This document shows positions 43,153 to 51,209 of a stretch of DNA of 64,000 nucleotides, one piece after another. Location of the stretch: assembly GCA_965276675.1 (NCBI GenBank), contig OZ255624.1, positions 1,550,001 through 1,614,000 on the forward strand. The letters run 5' to 3'. The notes under the pieces are model-generated. The model had not been told where the DNA came from and did no database searches. It was given only the letters and a program-made list of their open reading frames with translations. Origin of the DNA: G965276675 sp965276675. GTDB taxonomy: Bacteria > Acidobacteriota > Terriglobia > Terriglobales > Acidobacteriaceae. Within the stretch, counting starts at the first letter, position 1. Each line of letters opens with the position of its first letter. The position numbers and the translations under genes were made by a program.

Positions 43153-43192
43153 GCTGGTCCCTTGACCTTAATTGTATTGTGAACGATTCCGG

Positions 43193-43339
43193 TTAGATTC
43201 CAAAGAAGGAAAGAACCGAGTCCACCCAGGACTGCGAGGCCTGCGGATGCGGGTCGCACCCGCTTATGTGTGCATAGCTCGGCATCGTGCTGAGGGAGAC
43301 GGCGGCGACAAAGAGTAGGGTGCGGGCGATATTCTTCAT
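43193..43339 (-). CDS. 48-residue exported peptide
   Basis: A short frame with an ATG at 43339 and a strong AGGAG eight bases upstream. It encodes MKNIARTLLFVAAVSLSTMP, a typical signal peptide, followed by a small mature part (about 25 residues, SYAHISGCDPHPQASQSWVD and a hydrophobic end SVLSFFGI) with one Cys. There is no longer frame that fits: the alternative frame across the region is Arg/His-rich and has no ribosome site. It is the first gene of the minus-strand cluster with the two membrane proteins. The mature peptide is small enough to be a signal, a lipid-attached anchor or a sacrificial piece; none of these can be shown here. Confidence 0.55.
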   Translation of the reverse strand: MKNIARTLLFVAAVSLSTMPSYAHISGCDPHPQASQSWVDSVLSFFGI

Positions 43340-43640
43340 GGGGAGAGCTCCTGTGCGCAAGGTGCGCTTGTAGGAGGGTAGCCCCAGACCACTCTCTAGT
43401 GTTAGCCCAAAGTGTCAGTTGAGTCATTGCGCACCGTGTTATCCCCGTGATAACGATGCGGAGTTCCGCGGAGCGTTCCCCGTTTTCCGTTGCAGAGATT
43501 CGACTATAAATCGGAGGGATGGATTGTCCGAAGTGGGCAGAACAGGTTCCGTGATAGGTTCATGATCCTTGCTTGCCCACGTGAGGGCTGCACAAGCCAC
43601 CCAGCTGCCTTTCAGGTAGAGTCCACCCTAGAGGTGGAAG
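43340..43640. other. Divergent spacer with a GTTATC...GATAAC palindrome
   Basis: This holds the promoters of the peptide cluster (minus) and the monooxygenase-like gene (plus). GTTATC (43438-43443) and GATAAC (43449-43454) are 6-base inverted repeats separated by five bases, a possible operator of a dimeric regulator. Nothing else was recognised. Confidence 0.4.
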
Positions 43641-44249
43641 GTGTACGTCATCTTATGGGAGTTTATGGTGCGGCCAGAAAAGATTCGTGAGTTCGTCTCG
43701 GCTTATAAAGCCGGTGGCGACTGGGCACAGTTATTCAGCCTTGCAGACGGTTACCAGGGAACAGAACTGCTTCAGTCGGCGGATGATGAAGGCCGCTTTG
43801 TGACGATAGATCGCTGGAGAGGTGTAGATGACTTTACTCATTTCCTAGAGCGCTTCGGCCAACAATACAGGTCTCTAGATGCACAGCTTGCAAGCTATAC
43901 CTTCAGCGAAACGAAACTAGGGACCTTCACGACTGGGATGATCTCTCCACTTCGACCAGGTAGCCGGCCTCGGAAAGTGACGTGCCGATGGGATATGCTG
44001 GAGCCGACGCATGGCTCGCATCCTTACGGCAGTGGTCCTGATTCCGCTTGTGGTTCTGCTGCTGTTCAAGGGCCCATTCTGGCTGGTGACACTGGTCACG
44101 GCCGCTGTTGCGGCGCTGGCAACCTGGGAGTATCTGGGGTTGGCCGATGCCAGCGGTGCTCGCACGCCGCGAGTCATTGTCATCGTGGCGATCCTGGTGC
44201 TCTTCGGCTGCGACTTCCGGCGACCCGATCTGCTGACCCCGGTCCTTAG
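43641..44249 (+). CDS. Antibiotic-biosynthesis-monooxygenase-like protein with out-of-family tail
   Basis: The first 95 residues form an ABM domain (MYVILWEFMVRPEKIREFVS, then GDWAQLFSLADGYQGTELLQ and RFVTIDRWRGVDDFTHFLER), a dimeric alpha-beta-barrel fold found in many small oxygenases and regulators. Proteins of this family are usually about 100 to 110 residues. Here the frame continues for another 105 residues, and the last 239 bases lie inside cdsA in a different frame. The tail (CRWDMLEPTHGSHPYGSG...) is Gly/Cys-rich and not protein-like. A stop codon was probably lost or shifted near 43930. The start is GTG, with GGTGGAAG right upstream. Confidence 0.7.
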   Translation: MYVILWEFMVRPEKIREFVSAYKAGGDWAQLFSLADGYQGTELLQSADDEGRFVTIDRWRGVDDFTHFLERFGQQYRSLDAQLASYTFSETKLGTFTTGMISPLRPGSRPRKVTCRWDMLEPTHGSHPYGSGPDSACGSAAVQGPILAGDTGHGRCCGAGNLGVSGVGRCQRCSHAASHCHRGDPGALRLRLPATRSADPGP

Positions 44250-44835
44250 CCTTATCGCGCTCACGCTTTTTATCGTCGTCAGCTTCCAGAGCCCGCTCGA
44301 GCGGGTGCTGCTGGACGCCTCCGCGTCAGTCTTTGGCGTGCTTTATGTCGGACTTTCGCTCGCGACCATTCCACTCATGTTCGCGCAGGAGAACGGGCCT
44401 TCCTCGCTGCTGTTTCTGTTCTGCGTGGTGTGGGCGGGGGATATTGCGGCACTCTATATCGGTAGGAACTTTGGCCGGCGCAAGCTGGCGTCGCGACTTA
44501 GCCCGAACAAGACAAGGGAGGGAAGCCTCGCTTCGGTCGGAGGCAGCGTCGTAGTGGCGATGTTGCTTATGTTGCTGGCGAATGCGCTGGAACGGCGGGG
44601 TCTTAGTTTTATCACCTATCCTGGCGCATGGATGCACTGGATCCTGCTCGCGATCCTGCTGAATGTTGCGGCGCAAGTGGGGGACCTGATCGAGTCGGCC
44701 CTCAAGCGGGGGGCTCGTATGAAGGACTCCGGCAGCCTGCTCCCCGGGCACGGGGGTGTGCTGGACCGTATCGATGCGCTGCTTCTGGCGGCTCCGGTGC
44801 TGTGGTACGCTCAGTTGGTTCAGCAGTATTTCTGA
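44011..44835 (+). CDS. cdsA: Phosphatidate cytidylyltransferase
   Basis: Makes CDP-diacylglycerol from phosphatidate and CTP in the inner membrane, the key step of phospholipid synthesis. The 274 residues contain about eight hydrophobic segments. Near residue 228 the CDS signature is complete: S-x-x-K-R-x4-K-D-x-G-x2-LPGHGG-V-x-D-R, in SALKRGARMKDSG followed by SLLPGHGGVLDRIDALL. The ATG has CTGGAG seven bases upstream. The 3' end of the upstream monooxygenase-like frame overlaps it. dxr follows after 45 bases and rseP after that, the arrangement common in bacterial cdsA-dxr-rseP operons. Confidence 0.95.
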   Translation: MARILTAVVLIPLVVLLLFKGPFWLVTLVTAAVAALATWEYLGLADASGARTPRVIVIVAILVLFGCDFRRPDLLTPVLSLIALTLFIVVSFQSPLERVLLDASASVFGVLYVGLSLATIPLMFAQENGPSSLLFLFCVVWAGDIAALYIGRNFGRRKLASRLSPNKTREGSLASVGGSVVVAMLLMLLANALERRGLSFITYPGAWMHWILLAILLNVAAQVGDLIESALKRGARMKDSGSLLPGHGGVLDRIDALLLAAPVLWYAQLVQQYF

Positions 44836-44880
44836 CGAACCAGGTATCTGAACCAGGTATTTAAGCGAGTCACAGTCACT

Positions 44881-46059
44881 TTGAAGCAGATCGCCATTCT
44901 AGGGTCCACCGGCTCCATTGGGACCAGCACTCTTTCCATTATAGAAAGCTACCCGGACCGTTTCGCGGTTGCGTCGCTGGCGTCCGGGCACAATCTCGAC
45001 CTTGCTTTTGAGCAGGCGTTGCGCTGGCGTCCGCGTGTGCTGTCAGTAGCGACGGAGCAAGGGGCAACACAGCTAGGTGTGCGGCTGCGTTCCGCTGGGG
45101 TCACCGGGATCGAGATTGTCTGGGGCAGGGCAGGGTCGGTCCGCGCCGCTACTTTGCCAGAGGTCGATTTCGTAGTTTCGGCCATCGTCGGGGTTGCAGG
45201 ACTTCCGGCAACCTTCGCCGCGATCCAGGCCGGCAAGCCGATTGGCCTTGCAAATAAAGAGTGCATGGTGGCGGCGGGCGAGATCCTCATGCGTGAGGCG
45301 CGGTTGCGCAAGGTGCCGCTGCTGCCGATCGACTCCGAGCACAACGCGGTACACCAGTGCATGCGCGCGGGCGGCAGGCCGGAGGTGAGGCGGATCTGGC
45401 TCACCGCTTCCGGTGGGCCGTTCCGACAACTGCCGCTGGCCAAGTTCGAGGGCATCACCGTTGCTCAAGCGCTCAATCATCCAACGTGGGTGATGGGACG
45501 GCGCATCACCATTGACTCCGCCACCATGCTCAACAAGGGGCTGGAGGTCATCGAGGCCTGCCGCCTCTTCGATCTGCCGCCGTCTGCCGTCAAGGTCACG
45601 GTGCACCCGCAGTCGACGGTCCACTCGCTGGTGGAGTACATCGACGGGAGCATTCTGGCCCAGATCTCCGTGACGGATATGCGGCTGCCCATCCTATATG
45701 CGCTTAGCTATCCAGAGCGAATTGCATCCGAGCTCAACTTCGATATGGCGACACTGGGTAACCTGCACTTCGAGCAGCCAGACTTCGAGCGCTTCCCGTG
45801 CCTTCGGCTGGCGTACGAGGCAGCGGAAGCAGGTGGCGCGCACCCGATTGCGCTGAATGCGTCGGATGAAGTGGCGGTCGAGGCATTCCTCGAAGGACGT
45901 ATCTCGTTCCCCGGAATCCCGCGTACAATCGAGGCAGTATTGGCAGCAACGCCGGCTGTGCGTCCGTCGACTGTCGATGAGGTGCTAGCTCTGGACGAGG
46001 CTGCCCGGGAGTGCGCCCGGGTCGAGATTGCGGAGGCAGCAGGCGCTGTGCCGCGATAG
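44881..46059 (+). CDS. dxr: 1-deoxy-D-xylulose 5-phosphate reductoisomerase
   Basis: Second enzyme of the MEP isoprenoid pathway, making 2-C-methyl-D-erythritol 4-phosphate with NADPH. The 392 residues begin MKQIAILGSTGSIGTSTLSI with the nucleotide-binding loop. Metal and substrate residues are in LLPIDSEHNAVHQC and in EVIEACRLFDLP, and the substrate loop is in ASGGPFRQLPL. The C-terminal helical domain is complete. The start is TTG. cdsA lies 45 bases upstream and rseP about 105 bases downstream. uppS and frr, often found with these genes, are not present in the window. Confidence 0.96.
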   Translation: MKQIAILGSTGSIGTSTLSIIESYPDRFAVASLASGHNLDLAFEQALRWRPRVLSVATEQGATQLGVRLRSAGVTGIEIVWGRAGSVRAATLPEVDFVVSAIVGVAGLPATFAAIQAGKPIGLANKECMVAAGEILMREARLRKVPLLPIDSEHNAVHQCMRAGGRPEVRRIWLTASGGPFRQLPLAKFEGITVAQALNHPTWVMGRRITIDSATMLNKGLEVIEACRLFDLPPSAVKVTVHPQSTVHSLVEYIDGSILAQISVTDMRLPILYALSYPERIASELNFDMATLGNLHFEQPDFERFPCLRLAYEAAEAGGAHPIALNASDEVAVEAFLEGRISFPGIPRTIEAVLAATPAVRPSTVDEVLALDEAARECARVEIAEAAGAVPR

Positions 46060-46164
46060 ACCTCCGGCGCTGCTAACCGTCTATATAGCGTAACCTCCGA
46101 GGGAATCTTCCGTCCGAGAATGGACAACCGGGAACCCGGGAAAGGGCTTCAAGACTCGCCTTCT

Positions 46165-47592
46165 ATGTCTTTTGTCGCAGTTAGCATCATCTCTACACTC
46201 CTTGTGCTCGGCATCATGGTCCTGGTGCACGAGTTCGGTCATTTTGCCGTGGCCAAGCTGTGCGGCGTGCGAGTGGAGGTCTTCTCCATCGGCTTTGGCA
46301 AGCGGCTGTTTGGCTTCCGACGCGGCGAGACGGACTACCGGCTCAGCTTGCTGCCGTTGGGAGGTTACGTCAAAATGTTCGGCGAGCTCGGCGGGGATGG
46401 CACCATGCCTGCGAGTAAGGGGCCTGCGAGCGCAGTGCCTACCGCAGAGACGGACGAGGGTATGCGCGCGGAGAGAGATCCAGGCGACCTGAACGCCAAG
46501 CCGCGCTGGCAGCGCATCCTGATTGCGCTTGCCGGTCCGGTCTCGAACTTCATTCTCGCGCTGGTGCTGATGACCGGCTTCTACATGATGCACAACGAGG
46601 TGGAGCTTTACCGTTCGCAGCCCGCGCGGGTAGACTCTGTCGTCGAGAATTCACCTGTGGCCAAGGCTGGAATTGAGGCTGGCGATCTGGTAACCCGGTT
46701 CGACTCCGTGCAAAACCCCACCTGGGAGCAGTTATTTCTCCGCTCGGCTCTCAACATGGGCCAGACTGTGCCGGTGATGCTCGATCGCAGCGGCAAGGCA
46801 GTACAGACCACCTTGAATGTAAAAGGACCGCACAACTCAGACGACTTCACGACGGAGTCGCTGGGCTGGATCCCACAGATGCAGTCCACGCCGGTGACGG
46901 TGCAAACCGTGGAACCAGCGATGCCCGCGGCCAAGGCGGGGCTCGTTCCCGGCGACAAGATCCTGGCAGTAGACGGCCATCCATTCCATTCCGCAGAGGC
47001 CATCGTCGCTTACCTGAAGCAGACCGGGGGCGCACCGGTTGAGGTTACAGTTGAGGCCGCAGGGGCGAAAAAGCAGGTGAACCTGCAGCCGGAGCTGGCT
47101 GATCTGGGCGACGGAACGAAGAGCTATCGGCTGGGCTTTTCGCCGGAGCCTCCTCCAATGAAGGTGCAACAGTTGCCGTTTCCCCTGGCGCTCCAGCAGT
47201 CGACGCAGTTCAACGTCAAGAACTCCGGATTGATCATCGAGGTCCTGCGCCGCATGGTGACACGCCACATGCCCGTGCAGAACTTGAGCGGTCCCATCGG
47301 GATCGCCCGCCAGACTGGCCTTGCCGCGATGCAGCCGGGATGGCAGCCGATCATCGGTCTGATGGCGGTGATCAGCCTGAACCTGGGTATTGTCAATCTG
47401 CTGCCCATCCCGATTCTGGATGGTGGCGTCATCCTTCTGCTGCTGATCGAAGGCGTGCTGCGACGCGATCTGAACCAGCAGTTCAAAGAACGCATCTACC
47501 AGGCGGCGTTTGTCTTCCTGCTCATCTTCGCGGCATTCATTATGTTCAGCGACATTACCAAGCTGTCACTCTTCTCTAAGGTTAAGCCGTAG
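46165..47592 (+). CDS. rseP: Site-2 metalloprotease RseP
   Basis: An inner membrane zinc protease that cuts transmembrane segments of anti-sigma factors and other substrates. I took the ATG at 46165 (MSFVAVSIISTLLVLGIMVL) since the HExxH motif VHEFGHFAVAKL comes right after it; an ATG 15 codons earlier is possible. Two PDZ-like domains occupy the middle (about residues 140-225 and 230-320, e.g. AKAGIEAGDLVTRFDSVQNP and AKAGLVPGDKILAVDGHPFH). The second catalytic motif NLLPIPILDGG is near residue 415. All are intact. It could process membrane anti-sigma factors, although the anti-sigma factor in this window has no membrane segment. Confidence 0.95.
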   Translation: MSFVAVSIISTLLVLGIMVLVHEFGHFAVAKLCGVRVEVFSIGFGKRLFGFRRGETDYRLSLLPLGGYVKMFGELGGDGTMPASKGPASAVPTAETDEGMRAERDPGDLNAKPRWQRILIALAGPVSNFILALVLMTGFYMMHNEVELYRSQPARVDSVVENSPVAKAGIEAGDLVTRFDSVQNPTWEQLFLRSALNMGQTVPVMLDRSGKAVQTTLNVKGPHNSDDFTTESLGWIPQMQSTPVTVQTVEPAMPAAKAGLVPGDKILAVDGHPFHSAEAIVAYLKQTGGAPVEVTVEAAGAKKQVNLQPELADLGDGTKSYRLGFSPEPPPMKVQQLPFPLALQQSTQFNVKNSGLIIEVLRRMVTRHMPVQNLSGPIGIARQTGLAAMQPGWQPIIGLMAVISLNLGIVNLLPIPILDGGVILLLLIEGVLRRDLNQQFKERIYQAAFVFLLIFAAFIMFSDITKLSLFSKVKP

Positions 47593-47608
47593 GTTGCGCT
47601 CGCGAGGA

Positions 47609-47632
47609 CCGGCAGGTACGCTGCCGGCTTTG
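47609..47632 (+). terminator. Probable terminator after rseP
   Basis: CCGGCAG - GTACG - CTGCCGG is a 7-bp stem followed by CTTTG. The T-run is short, so this may be a weak terminator of the cdsA-dxr-rseP operon. Confidence 0.5.
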
Positions 47633-47660
47633 CCTGGCCGGACTGTGAAGCTGGCGAAGC

Positions 47661-48689
47661 ATGACGCCTGAACCGAGCTACATCCCTGCTGATCGCCGAC
47701 TAAAGCACTTTCTTGTCTGGGTGGTGTTTCTGCTTTGCGGCGGCTACACATTTGTCGACTACTGGAACTACAGCCGCATCGAGCATGCCAATCCGGGCGA
47801 GTGGCCCAGTCTGCTGGCCGGTACTGGCATAGCGCCCGCGCAGTATCGCATCGGCGTCCTGTGGCTGGCGAATTCGCTCGCGCACGGTATGCACCTGCAT
47901 CTGCGCCACACCTTTGCGGCAGTTGATTTTGTTTCCCTACTGGCCGGTCTCTGGTGCGTGCTGTTTCTGCTGATGCGGACCGGTTCGTTCCGCGCGGCAA
48001 GACCGTTGGCACAGTGGTCCCTGGTCCTGCTATGCCTCGCGATCTTTCAGGTCTATCTCTTCTGGACGCTGTGGTTTCAGCAGCCCGAGACCTTGCCCAC
48101 CTTTCTCTTCGTAGCCCTCAGCGCAGTCCTGTGTTCCGGAGTAATGGTCCGGTATCGATGGCTCGCAGCACTTGCGCTGATTGTCGTGGCAGCGCTGCAG
48201 GCGACGGTGCGCGCGGATGTTGCCGCAGCTTTTCATCTAGGAATGCTGTTCGCGTGCGTGTTACCGGATAGGAAAAGCCTACCTCTGGGCCGTTCCCTAC
48301 AAGCAATCACGAGCCTTTTCTGCTTCTGCGCCGTGGCCGGGGTTCAGAGCCTGATCGCAATGCGAATCTTCCCGCATGCACATCGGGAGGCGGCGCTCTT
48401 GCAGTTATTTGCCAATCTGCGCGACCCGATGGGATATCTGGTAATCGTCTTCTCGCTTGCCACATACGGGCTAACATGCTGGCTTGCCGTCCGGCACTGG
48501 CGGAGGTTGAATGGGTGGAGCCGGGGTATGCTGCTGGGCTCGGCCATTCATTTTGCCATGTATTACACAGTGGGAATGGCGGATGAGGTTCGCATCTTTC
48601 TGCCATTCGCCATGGCCGTGTTGCCCATCAGCGTGCCGCTGCTGTATCGATGGTTCCTGGGCGCGGAGGCGATCCCGTCAGAAGTGTAA
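47661..48689 (+). CDS. Polytopic membrane protein of unknown function
   Basis: A 342-residue protein with about eight to ten hydrophobic helices, starting after a short polar stretch (MTPEPSYIPADRRLKHFLVW). A polar loop with DYWNYSRIEHANP follows the first helix, and DEVRIFLPFAMAVLPISVPL closes the membrane part. The overall pattern, with an acidic/Arg motif before the last helix, resembles membrane proteins of the dolichol-mannose-glycosyltransferase or polymerase-like group, but no motif decides this. It lies after the rseP terminator and 45 bases before the thioesterase. The function is unknown. Confidence 0.75.
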   Translation: MTPEPSYIPADRRLKHFLVWVVFLLCGGYTFVDYWNYSRIEHANPGEWPSLLAGTGIAPAQYRIGVLWLANSLAHGMHLHLRHTFAAVDFVSLLAGLWCVLFLLMRTGSFRAARPLAQWSLVLLCLAIFQVYLFWTLWFQQPETLPTFLFVALSAVLCSGVMVRYRWLAALALIVVAALQATVRADVAAAFHLGMLFACVLPDRKSLPLGRSLQAITSLFCFCAVAGVQSLIAMRIFPHAHREAALLQLFANLRDPMGYLVIVFSLATYGLTCWLAVRHWRRLNGWSRGMLLGSAIHFAMYYTVGMADEVRIFLPFAMAVLPISVPLLYRWFLGAEAIPSEV

Positions 48690-48734
48690 GCAGCGGCTCA
48701 GTTCTGGAATCGCGCCGGTACACTCAGGAGAGAC

Positions 48735-49184
48735 ATGTTCAGTGACTCGCACGACGCTTCGCAGACAAAGATCCGCGTCCGCTACGCTGAAACCGATCAG
48801 ATGGGAGTGGTATATTACGCGAACTACTTTGTCTGGTTTGAGATTGGCAGGGTGGAGTTTCTGCGGCAGCTCGGCTTCGACTACAAGCGCATGGAGACCG
48901 AGGATAATTGTTATATCCCGGTCGTTGAGGCGACCTGCCGCTACAAGTCGCCGGCTCGGTATGACGAGGAGCTGACGCTTGAGACCCGCATCCTGCAGAT
49001 GCGGACTTCTGTGCTGAAGTTTGGCTATCGTTTACTGCGCGCGGCGGAAGACGGAAGTGCTCCTAAGCTGCTGGCTGAAGGGGAGTCTGTGCACGTGCTC
49101 GTGGATAAGCAGATGCAGCGAACACCGCTTCTGGAGAAGTACGTCGCAGCGATCAAAACTTGGATGGAGAGCTCAGAGGCGTGA
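48735..49184 (+). CDS. YbgC/FcbC-type acyl-CoA thioesterase
   Basis: A 149-residue hotdog-fold thioesterase. The active site region RVRYAETDQMGVVYYANYFV contains the Asp of the YbgC family, and the conserved WFEIGRVEFLRQLGFDY helix follows. The last part (TSVLKFGYRLLRAAEDGS, then ESVHVLVDKQMQRTPLLEKY) completes the fold. Family members hydrolyse acyl-CoA or 4-hydroxybenzoyl-CoA and often sit near the Tol-Pal genes; no tol gene lies here. The ATG is preceded by AGGAGAGAC. The next gene, a small exported protein, begins about 50 bases later. Confidence 0.93.
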   Translation: MFSDSHDASQTKIRVRYAETDQMGVVYYANYFVWFEIGRVEFLRQLGFDYKRMETEDNCYIPVVEATCRYKSPARYDEELTLETRILQMRTSVLKFGYRLLRAAEDGSAPKLLAEGESVHVLVDKQMQRTPLLEKYVAAIKTWMESSEA

Positions 49185-49237
49185 ACTTTGCAGGTTCAGG
49201 TGCTACCGTTCCGGCGATACCGGCATCTATACCCTGC

Positions 49238-49444
49238 ATGAAAAAGACCGTGCTCACTCTTTTACTTTTCTTGTGTGCAGCTTCTGTTGCTCCCGTGTTT
49301 GCTCAGGACCACCGGGAGGCTGACAGGAATGGCCAGGACAACCGTAATGGGCAATATGGCAACAACGGACAGCGGGATGATCACCACAATGATCAGCAGG
49401 CTTCCCACAGGAAGCATCACCACCATCGTCACCATAAGCACTAA
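49238..49444 (+). CDS. Small exported His-rich protein
   Basis: A 68-residue protein with signal peptide (MKKTVLTLLLFLCAASVAPV) and a mature part made of Asn/Gln/Asp/Gly repeats (DHREADRNGQDNRNGQYGNN) and a run of histidines and lysines at the C-terminus (HRKHHHHRHHKH). It could bind metal ions such as nickel, zinc or copper in the periplasm, but this is only inferred from composition. I used the ATG at 49238; the frame is open upstream but has no signal there. The ribosome site is weak. It might be cotranscribed with the thioesterase. Confidence 0.6.
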   Translation: MKKTVLTLLLFLCAASVAPVFAQDHREADRNGQDNRNGQYGNNGQRDDHHNDQQASHRKHHHHRHHKH

Positions 49445-49503
49445 AGAGACGTGGAGGAAGTGCTGCTTACTTCTTTCCGCATAGCGGCGACTTCAGAAAT
49501 CGT

Positions 49504-49944
49504 CTAAGCTGCCAGGCCGCGAGGCTTCACGTTCTCACGGATAAAGCGCACGGTAGCATCAAGCGAGGTGCCGGGGCCGAAGATCGCGGCCACGCCTTGC
49601 GCCTTGAGGAACTCAATATCCTGCTCGGGGATGGTGCCGCCCAGTACCACGAGAATGTCGCCCGCGCCGCGCTCTCGCAGCAGGGCGGTGATGCGGGGGA
49701 CAATAGCGTTATGCGCGCCGGATAGGATACTTAGACCGACGCAATCGACATCTTCCTGCAATGCAGCGTTGACAATCATCTCCGGCGTTTGGCGCAGGCC
49801 GGTGTAGATGACCTCCATGCCGGAGTCGCGAAGGGCGCGAGCGATCACCTTGGCGCCACGGTCATGGCCATCCAAGCCGGGTTTTGCGACCAGAACACGG
49901 ATTGGCGGAGCGATCACGCCAGTATTGGACTCGGGATCGGACAT
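49504..49944 (-). CDS. Cobalamin-binding methylmalonyl-CoA mutase C-terminal subunit
   Basis: A 146-residue B12-binding domain protein, the small or C-terminal part of methylmalonyl-CoA mutase-type enzymes. The typical motif is LDGHDRGAKVIARALRDSGM with the D-x-H-x2-G of base-off cobalamin binding, followed by LSILSGAHNAIVP and ILVVLGGTIPEQDIEFL (Gly-Gly motif). I chose the ATG at 49944 (MSDPESNTGVIAPPIRV) with GGAAG upstream; the open frame above it overlaps the polyprenyl synthase gene and is not protein-like. The catalytic large subunit is not in the window, so the partner lies elsewhere. Confidence 0.9.
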   Translation of the reverse strand: MSDPESNTGVIAPPIRVLVAKPGLDGHDRGAKVIARALRDSGMEVIYTGLRQTPEMIVNAALQEDVDCVGLSILSGAHNAIVPRITALLRERGAGDILVVLGGTIPEQDIEFLKAQGVAAIFGPGTSLDATVRFIRENVKPRGLAA

Positions 49945-50038
49945 ACGCTTCCTTCCACTGCGCCCAGACATACGTTGGAAATGAGCGCAGGACGGAAGAG
50001 AATACCACACGCACTCCGGAACTGGTGGTCTGGTCGGG

Positions 50039-51028
50039 CTACTTCTCGCGCGCGACAACGAAGTCCGGCATCCATAGCAGGGCGCGTCGCGCGTCGCTGT
50101 CCGGAAGATGGTGCACGGTACTCCGGGCGACATCTGCATACTGATAGGCGGCGGCCATGGCGTAGTCGACAGAGCCATGACGCATCAGGATGCGCTTAAT
50201 CTCGCTGTGGGAGACGTGCTCGAAGGACTGATCCTCGATCACCTGGTCCATGGCCATGCGCTCTGCCGCGGAGCCCTGCTCGTAGGCATGGATCACCGCC
50301 AGAGTCGCTTTTCCTTCGCGCAGGTCGCTGGCTACCGGCTTACCCAATGTCTCCTCGGTGGCCGTCAGGTCCAGCACATCATCGACGATCTGGAAGGCGA
50401 TACCGAGATTGCGTCCGTACTCGCCTAACTGTTCTTCGGAGGCGTCGCTCGCGCCAGCCAGAACAGCGCCGAGGCGCATGGAGACGTTGAAGAGACATGC
50501 CGTCTTGCGATGGATCAGGTCGTAGTACTCGGCCTCCGTGACCATGCGGCCGAGCGTCTCCATTTGCAGCAGTTCGCCTTCCACCATCTGCTGCGTGAGC
50601 CCGATCAGCAGGTCGAGCACGCGAAAGTTCCGCTCCTCGAGCGCGATACGGAAGGCCTGCATGTAGAGCCAGTCGCCAGCGAGCACGCACTTGGAGTTGC
50701 CCCAGGTGGTGTTTGCGGAGGGGCGGCCGCGGCGTGTATCGGCGGCGTCGATGATATCGTCATGCACCAGCGTAGCGGTGTGCACCATCTCCACCACAGC
50801 ACCCAGGCGCACCGCACCACGACCTTTGTAGTGGAGCGCGCGTGCAGTCAGCAGCAGCAGTGCAGGGCGTATACGCTTGCCGCCGCCCTCACGCAGGTAG
50901 CCCGTGATCTCCGTAATGGCGCGAACATTGGAGACGGAGCCGCGCACCAGCTCGATCTCGATAGCACGTAGGTCGTCCCGCAGCAGCTCAAAAACCTCTT
51001 TCGCCGTTGCTAGGGCCTGTGTGCTCAC
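50039..51028 (-). CDS. Polyprenyl diphosphate synthase
   Basis: A 329-residue trans-prenyltransferase (IspA/IspB/HepT type) that builds the polyprenyl tail of menaquinone or other lipids. The first Asp-rich motif is VHDDIIDAADTRRGRPSANT and the second is IAFQIVDDVLDLTATEETLG, with the GKPVASDLREGKATLA stretch after it. Both are intact, and helices fill the rest. The start is GTG. Substrate chain length cannot be read, but a long-chain solanesyl- or octaprenyl-type product is likely from the length. It is near the mutase subunit gene and upstream of the yajQ 3' element; the UbiD and MqnP-like genes elsewhere in the window could use its product. Confidence 0.93.
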   Translation of the reverse strand: MSTQALATAKEVFELLRDDLRAIEIELVRGSVSNVRAITEITGYLREGGGKRIRPALLLLTARALHYKGRGAVRLGAVVEMVHTATLVHDDIIDAADTRRGRPSANTTWGNSKCVLAGDWLYMQAFRIALEERNFRVLDLLIGLTQQMVEGELLQMETLGRMVTEAEYYDLIHRKTACLFNVSMRLGAVLAGASDASEEQLGEYGRNLGIAFQIVDDVLDLTATEETLGKPVASDLREGKATLAVIHAYEQGSAAERMAMDQVIEDQSFEHVSHSEIKRILMRHGSVDYAMAAAYQYADVARSTVHHLPDSDARRALLWMPDFVVAREK

Positions 51029-51094
51029 TCGCTCGTTCGCTCCCGCTCTCAGTGTATCGCTCTCGGGTATTCGCCCTGCAGGTGCTATCTTCAG

Positions 51095-51209
51095 CTAGAC
51101 CATTTCAGGGTTACTATGGCTCGCGCAAAAATCCACTCATGTGCCGTTCCTCGAAGAACAGCCTCGTATGCTTATGTTCTCTTGTCTACACCTACCCTGA
51201 AAATGGTTA
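51095..51209 (-). repeat. Dispersed palindromic element with terminal inverted repeats, copy 2
   Basis: Read on the minus strand this starts TAACCATTTTCAGGGT and ends ACCCTGAAATGGTCTA, with an inner GCTGTTC - TTCGAG - GAACGGC hairpin. It is the same element as at 1913-2029, with a G-T wobble in the stem of this copy. The yajQ stop codon TAA is its first three bases, and it lies in the same orientation after that gene as copy 1 does after the UbiD gene. It covers most of the spacer to the polyprenyl synthase gene. Confidence 0.85.

Noticed and set aside
43134..43427. A 97-codon minus-strand frame over the start of the peptide cluster
   Set aside because: It is Arg/His-rich and has no signal or ribosome site. 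The 48-residue frame inside it has both.
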